Position numbers and translations under genes: made by a program
In this document: one piece after another, positions 44,167-53,872 of the stretch
Layout of the letters: each line of letters starts with the position of its first letter
Position numbering within the stretch: the stretch's first letter is position 1
Notes under the pieces: model-generated
Told to the model about the DNA's origin: nothing
Databases searched by the model: none
What the model saw: the letters and a program-made list of their open reading frames with translations, nothing else
Assembly (NCBI RefSeq): GCF_002865645.1
Contig: NW_020194558.1
Coordinates: 2,446,014-2,510,013, forward strand
Direction of reading: 5' to 3'
Source: Hyaloscypha bicolor E
Taxonomy: Eukaryota > Ascomycota > Leotiomycetes > Helotiales > Hyaloscyphaceae
Length of the DNA stretch: 64,000 bases

Positions 44167-45009
44167 GATTGCAGCTCTCTCGTAGATTTAATAAAAGAAC
44201 AATAAAACCTCGCAACCAGAGAGCCTCGGGGTCACTGGGGCATACGCATGATTTAAAAGAGTGAGCTGGGTTGTGTGGTCTCTTTGACGCCTGGCTCATC
44301 GTATCGTGTTCTCGCGTTCCGTTTCATCCTTGTCAGGGCTTCCTTGAAACCCTTCCTCGACGGCAATTCCTTGCGAAGCTAGGCCGCGTTGGGAATCGCG
44401 ATGCGACTTTTGTACTGTAGGTCAGAGATCTGGTTGGCATGGACTGTTCGGATCGCGGGGTTCGGACTGTGGGGTTATAGTTTCCATTGTATTGAGTGCT
44501 TCCTGAACAATGCTGCTGAGAGCAGGTGATCAGATCGCTCAGCGTGCACGGCAGATTTATTAGCAGGAGTTCATGCCTTTTTATTAATTATTGGTTTGCC
44601 ATATTTTGATGGCTGGTGATGGAGGTGGAACATTCTGAAAGGTGTACTCAGTGCTCCCTAATTCCCAGGAAAGGGGAAGTCCAGGGTCACGTGACTATGG
44701 TTCAACTATGAGATCCCAGCCTTGATATGTCTTGGCTCACTGTCAAACACGCAGATGCGGAATGTTGCCAGCCTTTTCTCACTATTAGGTGTTTCTTGCA
44801 TACTCCAATGTACTGTAATCTTCCTGACAACCCAGAAGTTCCGGCTTTGAAAGGCGGTAGAGAAACTGAACCTCTCTATAACCTCTTCTATCATAGCCTC
44901 GAGTGCCTTGAGAGAACCTGTCAAATTAAGGAGGTGGAATATATTGGTGATAGGAAAAGAACCCTACAATTTGATTCAGTCGCTGACAGTTTTAGGTGGT
45001 TTTGTCTGA
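44167..45009. other. Intergenic region
   Basis: Promoter side of the P450 gene and the region upstream of the 2EXR pseudogene. No gene is supported. Confidence 0.4.
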
Positions 45010-45692
45010 AACACGGAACAATCAAATTCAACGCAGGCTTCATGCTTTCTACGATTCAAGGAGCTCCCAGCAGAGATTCGACTCATCATATGGGAACACA
45101 ACATTCCTGTCCCAAGAGCCATACTCATCTGTGCCGATACGATAGTAGTCTCCTACCAATGCAAACACAAGCCAGATCCACATCATGGGCACGTCTACGT
45201 ACACAAAACACGGGTACCTATAATTCTCCAAGCTTGCGTTGACTCTTGCAGTGTTGGATTAAAGCACCACGAGCTCATATGGGCTTCAAGTCCAGCGCCA
45301 TATCGGAAAGACCTCCCTGAGGGTGCCAAGAGAATACGCAGCTTGCTTCGAACTCCCTTCCATTATCACACCCTTTTAGTTCCAAGAAACTAATTTACGT
45401 TGAATTGGCTCGAGATGCGTTTATCCTCGAGCGTCCTTTCAGCTCGAGTATATTCAAGACTAGTACGCCCAAGAACGTTTTGGATCGCATCCGCTACTTC
45501 GCCGACCCGCTTGATTATCTGGGAAGGAATGGACTAGATTTGGCGAAATGGTTGCTTGAGACGTTCAAAGACGTGTTAAGTGCTATGGAAGGAGTGGCTA
45601 TTTGGAGGGATGTTCCCGTGGACAGGGGAGAATGGGAAAGGGCGGCTATCGAGCTGTCTAGGAGGCGGAATAGTAAGGGAAGAAATGCCTGA
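45010..45692 (+). pseudogene. 2EXR-domain pseudogene
   Basis: A frame from 45010 to a stop at 45391-45393 contains a clear 2EXR motif (FLRFKELPAEIRLIIWEHNI) and family-like ILQACVDSCSVGLKHHE. It has no upstream in-frame ATG before a TGA at 45007. The C-terminal half continues in a different frame (KKLIYVELARDAFILERPF, then LDRIRYFADPLDYLG) to a stop at 45692. A +1 frame change near 45370-45390 separates them. I tried an intron with the CCCTTTTAG acceptor, but the phase fails with the available donors. Loss of the start plus the frameshift argues for a dead gene. Confidence 0.6.
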
Positions 45693-46058
45693 AGGCTAGG
45701 CTATTCAAATCTATGGCAGGACTTACGGAGGCATTGTCCCAGAATACGTTTTGGGGGTCTCAAAGCCGAGGCATGGGACTAGGGGCTTGAGGGACTTGGG
45801 TAGGATCAGCTTCATTCTACGGGAAGCAGAGCTACAATGGAGCTCCAATTTCTCAATGTCCCAGGATATTCGGGACACCAATCAAGTCGAAGGCAGTCGA
45901 GATATCTCAGAGTATCAAGTAACAAAAGCAACGTTGCAATACCCAGAAAATCGAAATGTTCCAGAGTCTCCAGCATCAAGTCCATCAATGTTCCCCAAGA
46001 GTTGAGAACAACATCAAATCCAAGAGGTACGTCCAAATGTTCCAGGTCGCCAAGAACA
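45693..46058. other. Intergenic region
   Basis: Short repeated phrases such as AAATGTTCCAG occur, but no gene is supported. Confidence 0.35.
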
Positions 46059-47604
46059 TTAACGTCTTCTCCTATTCAGTTCCATCTTCATCGAAATGCC
46101 CCTGAACTCCTTTCCTTGGAAGCGCTCAAAGCACAACGCAGCATGGTTGTCTCCTTGTGTAGAACTCTCAAATATAATGAAGTATCCGGTCTGGTCGGCG
46201 CGGATATACTTCGGAGAAAAGTAAGCGTTCTCTATCATGGTCTTCATATGATGGAGATTGCCGTATCGGAACGGATTGTTGGACAAGGGGATGAAAATAA
46301 AAGCGCTATCGGCCAGCTGCCCTCGGATCGGCTCAGACTCGATCATCATATCCGCACGAGGACCTCTGGGGCCATCAATGAAGGGGTCTTCACTGTCGTG
46401 CAACCTAAGAGATGGAGCACCTGTAGAGCTTGATGGGAGTGTGGTATCGGAAGCCTTACGCTTAAGAGTAAACGAGAGAGGAGGCCGAGCCGCAGTCGGG
46501 GATGAAGCAATTGACATCTGGTCAGAATCTGGGTGGGGACGAGACGGTAGGGGAGGAGACGTCGCAGTAAATCCTTTATTTTGAGTGGCGAAATCATGAG
46601 GGCTTGGGGGACCGACGCCTCTTGCAGCTCTCAACATCTAATATCCATTTAGCAAAGCAAATTTGGATCTAGCTAAGTAATATTTACCTCCAGTTGTCTG
46701 AATGCATGGCCCCAGTTTCTCCGCTTCTCCAGCTTGGGTGTAATTTCACGGTGCAGTTGGTCCAGCCTAGAAAATCCTCGAGTCAGCATTTCCTATCTCA
46801 AAGTGTCCTGGGAGCAAGCTCAACAATAGGAACTCTCTCAGGATGTCGCGAGAATACATGTGATGAAGTAGAAGTATCTCACAATATGGGGAAAGGAGGG
46901 ACCTTGGGTTGTGCTTACTTCTCCTGTTTGTCCTTCTCCAGCTTTCTCATGTCATTCTTGAACTTGGTCTCTGCTTTTGTGATCGTTGCATCCCGCTTCT
47001 TCTTGGCTTCCTCGAAATTCAGACTATACTCAGCGAGTGTGGTAGATTTGCGAACTTGTCCTTTGGGATCATTCTCAAAAGTCAAGTAATTGTCTCGAAG
47101 AATCTGCTCAAGCTCCCCCTCGGTCGGGCTGGCGGTGATGGCTCTATCGCCAGTTGAACGTCCTTGATCGCGTCGAACAGTTTCTTCGGATGGATGACCC
47201 ATAGTACTGGCCATATGTGGGACATCCTGCGACGAGCGCTCGCCATGGTCATACTGGGGATGGTAATGATCATAATGGCGGCCAGGTGGTTCTGGTGCTG
47301 TAGAGCGGCGGAACTTCTCATCATGCTCTCGAAGGCGATTGAGCAAATCGACTTTCACGCCTGACTTAGGAAGACCACGCTCAGCACATTTCTTCTTTAA
47401 TGCCGAGACAGTGAGATCGCTCCACTGGGTATCCATTGTTCCGTTGCGGCGTAATACTTTGGTTGGTGGAGTTGTGGTCAAGGGAGATCGAGACGAGGCT
47501 ATTATTCGACGAGGGATGGAACATGTAAATTTATTTTGAAAGGTGAATCTGTTTTGACTTGACCCCGACGCACTGAACAATGAAATGGAATGTTTGAACT
47601 TCAT
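46059..47604 (-). CDS. SAP-domain protein with a C-terminal RRM-like region
   Basis: Exons 46919 upward, 46688-46766 and 46059-46637 fit in phase (GTAAGC...CTAG and GTAAAT...TTAG introns). From the ATG at 47436 the protein is 391 residues. From the ATG at 47604 it is 447. The SAP motif (WSDLTVSALKKKCAERGLPKSGVKVDLLNRL) directly follows the second ATG and usually binds DNA or RNA. A His/Pro-rich region, a Lys/Glu-rich coiled-coil-like segment (FEEAKKKRDATITKAETKFK) and a C-terminal fold (AFIFIPLSNNPFRYGNL, GYFIIFESSTQGDNHAALCFERF) follow. The upstream extension is rich in Ser, Arg, Lys and Phe without acidic residues, like a mitochondrial presequence. Function is inferred from domains only. 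Confidence 0.8.
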
Positions 47605-48430
47605 TGAGGACAACGCATCGACCCCGATTCCATCACCTTCGGGGTATCGTTTAGTTGTTCGCTACCACTTCAAAATTTGAGACTCGAACCTTTGTTTGAA
47701 TCTAAATGGATAGGTTACTTTTAAGTAAAAGTCATAGAATATTAGATTTAAATGTAGTGAAATCCCCCTGGGCTTAAAGAAGGGTTACTATTTTCGAAGT
47801 GTTGCAAGGGAAGTAGACGAATTTCACAACGCTTCGATTGCGATTGCCATAAATATAGCCTTGGTTGTCTATCTTCCAATGTCTCGACATCACCGTGTAT
47901 AACGAGATCCATTCTGGGAGAAGCAGTTCTCTCAACCACCGAAGTCTATTTGTCCTCCATGCTTCTTCCACTTGACTAGTCTGATTTCGATGACCACATC
48001 AACAAAAGCAATTCAACTGTGTAGGAATCTCCCTCAACCTCGAAAAAATCGCACCTTGCCTTCTTGAAAGCCTTGGACGTTGCATCGGGAGAAATCCAGC
48101 GTTTACGTGAAGTACTGCCCTTAAGTAAGAACTGCTAGTCGGGTGTTATCAACTTTGAATGGAGTTCAATGTGCTAGTTGACTCGAGACATTGTCCACCT
48201 CCATATCCTGACCCTCCACCTGACTCTATAGGAACTTCTTAACTATATTGTTCACAATAATGAGAGCTTACTTCCTCTCAGAAACAAGAGCCATTGCTCC
48301 CGACTTTTCTCCCCACAGGTTATTTCGAGTTGCTTCGTGTGGAAATTAAACTCAGCATCGCTCATGGTGATACGAGCCCATCGCTTCAAGCCGTATTCTT
48401 CTTCGATGTGCTATCGCTGTTTCACGCCGT
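47605..48430. other. Intergenic region between the two SAP-domain genes
   Basis: No supported gene. A GACTCGAACC string near 47682 resembles a tRNA T-arm, but no cloverleaf can be folded around it. Confidence 0.4.
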
Positions 48431-48592
48431 CTAGGTCATTGCTCCAATCAAGGTCTGAACATTGCGTTGGTGGTTTTGCTTGTCATCATCGACGAGGCGA
48501 CGGACGAGGCCGAACTTGTTACCGGCGACGCTCAATCTGCGATTCGCACATTCCGCCTTGAGCTCGTACACTTTCTTCTTATTGTAGTCCAT
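48431..48592 (-). CDS. Small SAP-motif protein or first exon
   Basis: A 53-codon frame from the ATG at 48592. Nearly all of it is a SAP-like helix-extended-loop-helix (KVYELKAECANRRLSVAGNK, then FGLVRRLVDD). It resembles the SAP motif of the larger gene about 1 kb downstream on the same strand. Such a short frame is probably either an exon of a longer gene whose other exons I could not place, or a decayed duplicate. Downstream frames on this strand show no clear continuation. Confidence 0.4.
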   Translation of the reverse strand: MDYNKKKVYELKAECANRRLSVAGNKFGLVRRLVDDDKQNHQRNVQTLIGAMT

Positions 48593-49019
48593 GGTGCGGG
48601 CGTTGGAAAAAAGGTCGAAGTTGTGTTCGGTCAACTAGGGAGAGGAAGGGTGGAAGAGATTTGAAATTGAAGTAGGCGAGATATTTCGCAAGCTACATTT
48701 GACTTGGTGAATGTGTTGAACTCTGAAAAGACGGATCTCGATTTCAGCGGGCTTCTTCAATATACTGACTTTCATGTGCTGGAACCTTAAATGCTGATTG
48801 ATGAGCATGAGGTTTCCTTACCTTAGATTGCAGGAAAGGCACATTACAAAGGGCTCGAAACGATGACCACTTGATCCTCTCAAGGCACAATCAAAATAGC
48901 GGCAAGCTAATTGAAGCAAGAGAATTTTATTGCAGGATTGTCTCACTGCTCAATGTACCAACCAGCCCAGTCCTCCCATTGCAGCCTCACCACAAGAAGT
49001 ACAATCTTGATCCTATCAC
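48593..49019. other. Intergenic region
   Basis: No supported gene. Contains the 3' flank of the SDH4 gene. Confidence 0.4.
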
Positions 49020-49728
49020 CTATGCATGCCAAATCCTCTTAATGGCTTCTGTAACACCAACATCGTTGGTCTCAAATTCATACAATCCAACACCAACTGT
49101 AACTGTAGCCAATCTCAATCCCCACCAGAATAACATCCTTGTCTTCGGCAATCGCTTCGTGGGGATGTAGTCGATGACGATAGACTCGAAACCGATATGT
49201 GAATGGATGAGAATTGTAGCACAGAGAATAGCATCCATGGTAGGATTCAATGATCCTGCGGCAAATGGGGCGATCGTGAGAGGGATGAGGCCGGCAGAGA
49301 CAAGACGCTCAAATGTCCAGTGGTACGAGCCATGTGATGGGTTCGCAGGTGGTACGGGTGCTGGGTCGTTTGCTATATAATCATCAGTGAAGTTCTGAAG
49401 TTCAGTGGCGGATGGATATACCAGTCCCGTCAATCACCTCTGCATCAGATGTTAGCTCTCAAGATAGTAGTTGGGATTGGAGCTTCAGCTTACGGGGAAG
49501 AGGAGGAAGGATTGCTCGTCTCCCACAGGCATGGAAAGCAGCAACTCGAACTGCGCCTGGCAGAGCGTCCTTTACAAGAGCATTCCGTACAACTGGTCTC
49601 AATAGAACGGATGCTGCGGGCTTGGTGTTGGTGGGGAAGCTCGAGGAGAGCTTTGTCGAGAAGGTCCGCTTCGAAGTAGCTGCGAAACAGGTCTGGCGAA
49701 GCATTGCTGGTCGAACAATTGAAGCCAT
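49020..49728 (-). CDS. SDH4: Succinate dehydrogenase membrane anchor subunit (CybS)
   Basis: Small membrane subunit of respiratory complex II, in the inner mitochondrial membrane, contributing to ubiquinone and heme b binding. Exons 49494-49728, 49422-49439 and 49020-49372 join in phase to 201 residues. The middle exon is only 18 nt and encodes QVIDGT across its borders. The N-terminus MASIVRPAMLRQTCFAATSKR is a mitochondrial presequence. Family features: PSHGSYHWTFERLVSAGLIPL, and the conserved ILIHSHIGFESIVIDYIP segment with candidate heme-ligand His and quinone-site Asp-Tyr. Three hydrophobic helices are visible. The gene is divergent from the processing peptidase gene, with 238 bp between start codons. 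Assignment is strong. Confidence 0.93.
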
Positions 49729-49966
49729 CTTCAAATCCTGCGATCCGCCGAGGCACAATGGATAAGAGGTGTTGATGTTCTGATTTCGAATGTCGTACAC
49801 ACTCCCGGAACAACTCCCTCGGCAAGACTCGCGCTTACCCAAAACCATCGGAACTGCTCTGATTGGCTGGCGAAAAGAGCTTCGCAAATCTGATGAACAA
49901 CTTCAAATCCCGGCATTCCACGACCTCAATCCAAGAACTCCCTCCATCACCGTCACTCACATCCCC
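49729..49966. promoter_or_regulatory. Bidirectional promoter region of two mitochondrial protein genes
   Basis: Only 238 bp separate the start codons of SDH4 (minus) and the processing peptidase beta gene (plus). Both promoters and both 5' untranslated regions must fit here, which suggests coordinated expression. No TATA box is evident, and I do not assign specific factor sites. Confidence 0.65.
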
Positions 49967-51605
49967 ATGGCATCCCGGCGGTTAGCTCTCAACCTTACTC
50001 AAGGATTGCGCAACCGCGCTGCCCTCAATGCCGTCGCCCCATTGAAGAGGGGCTTTGCCACGCCTGTCGTGAAAAATGGCGTGAAGACGGAATCCACAAC
50101 TCTGTCCAACGGACTCACGGTAGGCATGGGAATCCGGAGAGATGGAAGTTTCTAACGTTATCAGATTGCTACGGAGCACTCACCATGGGCACAGACGTCG
50201 ACTGTCGGGGTGTGGATTGATGCTGGATCTCGAGCGGAAACGGACAGGACCAATGGCACAGCTCACTTCCTGGAACATCTTGCCTTCAAGGTATGACTCA
50301 ATTGGCTCAAATATGGTAGACGAAGGCATTGATGATGGCTTTAGGGTACCAGCAACCGAACACAACAGCAATTGGAGCTCGAAATCGAGAACATGGGCGG
50401 TCATCTGAACGCCTACACATCCGTATGTTTGGATCAGCCGGAAAGAGGGACAGAAGCTAACATCGTCCGCAGCGTGAGAACACAGTATACTATGCCAAGG
50501 CCTTCAACGCAGATGTACCCGCTACTGTCAACATCCTTTCCGATATCCTGCAAAACTCCAAGCTCGAGCCCCAAGCAATCGAGCGAGAGCGAGACGTTAT
50601 ATTGAGAGAATCAGAAGAGGTGGACAAGCAACTGGAGGAAGTCGTATTCGACCACCTACATGCAACAGCTTTCCAAGGACAACCTTTGGGCCGTACAATT
50701 CTAGGCCCGGCCGAAAACATCCAAAGCATTCAGCGAGACGATTTGGTCAACTACATCAAGACAAACTACACAGCTGATCGTATGGTCCTAGTTGGTGCTG
50801 GAGGTGTTCCTCACGCTCAACTCGTCGAGCTTGCTGAGAAGCACTTCTCGGGTCTAGCTACGGAGTCTTACACCAGTGATGCCGCTGCTTACGCCGCTGC
50901 CCAGAAGAGAAAGCCGGACTTCATCGGCTCTGAGGTCAGAATCCGTGACGATACTATCCCAACTGCCAACATTGCCATTGCCGTGGAAGGCGTTAGCTGG
51001 AAGGACGATGATTACTTCACTGCTTTGGTTACACAAGCAATTGTTGGAAACTGGGATAAGGCAATGGGCAATGCTCCTCACATGGGCAGCAAGCTTAGTG
51101 GCTTCGTCCACAAGAATGACTTGGCCAACAGCTTCATGAGCTTTTCAACAAGTTACAGTGATACTGGGTAAGTGTTTCTACTCCCTCTTTTGAGAGTTTA
51201 TAAACTTAAAACTGCAGTCTCTGGGGTATCTACCTTGTCACCGACCAGCTTACCCGTATCGATGATCTTGTTCACTTCACACTTCGCGAATGGTCCCGGT
51301 TATCATACAACGTAACCGAGGCCGAGGTCGAGCGCGCCAAGGCTCAACTCAAGGCATCAATCCTCCTCTCCCTCGACGGTACCACGGCTGTGGCAGAAGA
51401 TATCGGACGACAAATCATCACAACCGGTCGCCGCATGGGCCCAGAAGAGATCGAGCGTGTCATTGGTGCTATCACGGAGAAGGACGTTATGAGCTTTGCT
51501 CAAAGGAAGTTGTGGGATCAAGACGTGGCTGTCAGCGCCGTGGGAAGTATTGAAGGTCTCCTCGATTACAATAGAATCCGCAACGACATGTCGAGAAATG
51601 CATAA
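49967..51605 (+). CDS. MAS1: Mitochondrial processing peptidase beta subunit
   Basis: Catalytic subunit of the matrix protease that removes presequences from imported mitochondrial proteins. Five exons fit in phase: 49967-50119, 50165-50290, 50345-50422, 50473-51167 and 51218-51605, giving 479 residues, the usual size. The N-terminus ([20 protein letters not shown]) is a presequence. The inverted zinc motif HFLEH (His84, Glu87, His88) lies in [15 protein letters not shown], spanning the exon 2-3 junction, with the downstream glutamate region [13 protein letters not shown]. The motif identifies the active beta subunit rather than the alpha subunit. The related complex III core 1 protein is the main alternative, but it usually lacks an intact motif. 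Confidence 0.95.
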
Positions 51606-52955
51606 GCGGGGTAGACACGGGCAGAAATACTGGGGGTTGTTAGAGTGTATAGTGCGAGATAGCGCAGCTTGTTGTTTGTACACATAGGTTCCATAAGATG
51701 ATTCCATCCCCTTGCATGACGCTGATGTTTGTTCTATAACCTGGGGAGTACAAGATACTGACAATATTACCGACGGAAGTCCCGTCACCTGATTGTAGCG
51801 TTGTCTTCTTCGGTTTCTGTTTTGTTGCTTGGCCTTTTAATTTTGGGCTTAAAACACCTCGAGTCTGTTGAGCATTTATAAGAAATTACCGTCTTGGCCA
51901 AGGGATTCGAATAAGGAGCAATGTCGAAGTTGACCTCAGACATCCGGTGAACAAGAAGTTCCTGGCGGAGAGGCGGTCGTGAATATTCCCCGCGAAGCCG
52001 GACATTTTTCAGGATTGATCAATCTCGGAAAAGCATTAAACCCAAGAGCTAAGCCCAATCGAGATAATCCCTCTCCACGTTTTCAAAGTATTGGCGAGCC
52101 AATAGAAATTCGAACTGGGCTTTGCAATGGTTTCCGGAGCCTCGTCTGCAGGTTAGCGGTTGAAATTCTTGAGAGTGACTGTTTGACAAGGATCAGAATC
52201 CTTCTGCTCCTCGCTCCCTGCGGGGTGTTCATTGGCCCCTTTATATAAGCGAACCAGCAACATGGCCCCCAATTATCAAGAGGAAGCATGCGCCCAGAGG
52301 CGCAGGCCCATGAGGAGCTACCCGTGCGTGGGATCTTGGCTTCCAAATCCTCAATTGCATTAGTCTGCATCATGATGATCACGCATCTGTGGAAGCCTTG
52401 CTGTGATCGACTGCCGCATTTCTCCTTCTGGATTGTGGAACGAGTTTCCGAGTCCCGAGCTGCTATCGTGACTGGTCAGTGGAGAAGCTGAGCCATGCCG
52501 CGGGGGGGCGGAAAGCCCTATTTCGTCCTCAAGCAGCAACAGCGAGCTCGGCAACAACCCCCTCTTTCCGTGAAGGATCGTTCCTCCCATTGGCTCCAAA
52601 TGCTCAAGGCTCTGCCTTGTTTAGAAGTTATGAGATAACTGGAGGTTGAGCCAATTGGAGGGGTTGGGTTCACCCGAAAACTGCGCCATCCTGGTAATCG
52701 AAATTCCTTTTCTCGATGATAGCCTGTTAGAGGATGTTAGACTAGACCTCGTGTTTGGGAACAGTCGAGTTACATTCGAGAACGAGGTGGGGACAGTGCT
52801 CTAGGTCCCTAATCTTAAATACTAGGTGCCTTTCGCCGCACTCCCGCTCTTTCGTTTTCCCCTCTTGCTCTTCCACTTCGAGGCTCGGCACCAAGCGCTG
52901 TCCATTTTCAGCCTGATTCCACAAAAGTTTTGAACTCTTTTAATTGTCTAATAAG
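51606..52955. other. Intergenic region, 1.35 kb
   Basis: No supported gene. A CT-rich tract at about 52830-52880 precedes the next gene, a common fungal promoter feature. Confidence 0.4.
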
Positions 52956-53872
52956 ATGTCTCTCCATCTTCGCCTCATTGCAGTTCTTGCAATCGTCTCT
53001 TCTCAAATTCAGTATGGTCAGGCTTTACTTAATAACTGCTTCGATGTCACAGGCGCCCAAAACTTCGACCGTTTCGCATGCCAACCGAACGCAGCACAAA
53101 GTGCTTGTTGCTACGCCGGGGATCTGTGTTATAGCAGTGGACTTTGCGCTCCTGGTCCGACGACAAAAACGGGCTACACGCCCTTCTACGTGGATGGCTG
53201 CACTAATTCCTCGTTCTCCGCTCCTGCTTGCGTCCCAAACTGTGTTAAAAGCGAGTTATACCTTTCTTCTAGCCCCTTGAAGACATCTAGTTTGTAAAAA
53301 GCTAACGGGAAATAAACAAAGGTACCGGAAACGGTCTCCAAACGTGTCAGAGCCTTGGTCCCAATCATTTCTGCTGCTACGGCCTCAATGGCTGCAATTG
53401 TTCAGATCCATCTGCGGTCTTCACCCTGAACTTAGGAACGGTTGTTACGACCATAGATCCCTCCGCAACTTACACAGCTAGCGTCAGCAGTTCAACCAGC
53501 AGCTCGCTAGCTACCACGACATCCTCATCTTCCCCAACGGGAACGTCCGCGACCACTACCCCCAGCCCAGCACCAACCCACGGTGTCGCCATCGGGGTTG
53601 GAGTTGGTGTTGGCATCGTAGGCGTAGCTGCGTTCGCGGGACTAGGCTACTTTTTCTTCCGTCGTCGACAATCGAAATCGAAGGCCTCGGAGTTGTCAGC
53701 CGGGCCAGGTTCTCAACCTCCGCCGTTTCAGGAATACTATAACCCGCCAGGGGGGCAGAAGCCGCAAGGAGGATACCAACAGCAAGAATACCCGCAAACG
53801 CCGATGACCGAGTTACCGGAGGGTAGACATTACCAGCCTGTGGGAGAGTTGCCGGGTCATGGGAATTACTGA
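52956..53872 (+). CDS. Secreted-topology Cys-rich single-pass membrane protein
   Basis: Likely a plasma-membrane surface protein or sensor. The ATG at 52956 starts MSLHLRLIAVLAIVSSQIQYGQA, a signal peptide. The ectodomain has about a dozen cysteines (CFDVTG, FACQPNAAQSACCYAGDLCYSSGLC, CCYGLNGCNC), followed by a Ser/Thr-rich stalk likely to be O-glycosylated. A glycine/valine-rich membrane helix lies at about residues 183-206, then a FFFRRRQ stop-transfer and a Pro/Gln/Tyr-rich cytoplasmic tail. The best-fitting splice joins 52956-53241 to 53322-53872 (278 residues), with a weak GTGTTA donor at 53242 giving NCTGNGLQTC. The layout recalls Mid2/Wsc-type wall-stress sensors, but no WSC motif is identified. 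Function is inferred from layout only. Confidence 0.75.

Noticed and set aside
47660..47740. tRNA-like GACTCGAACC string
   Set aside because: Only the T-arm-like motif is present. No acceptor, D-arm or anticodon stem can be folded.
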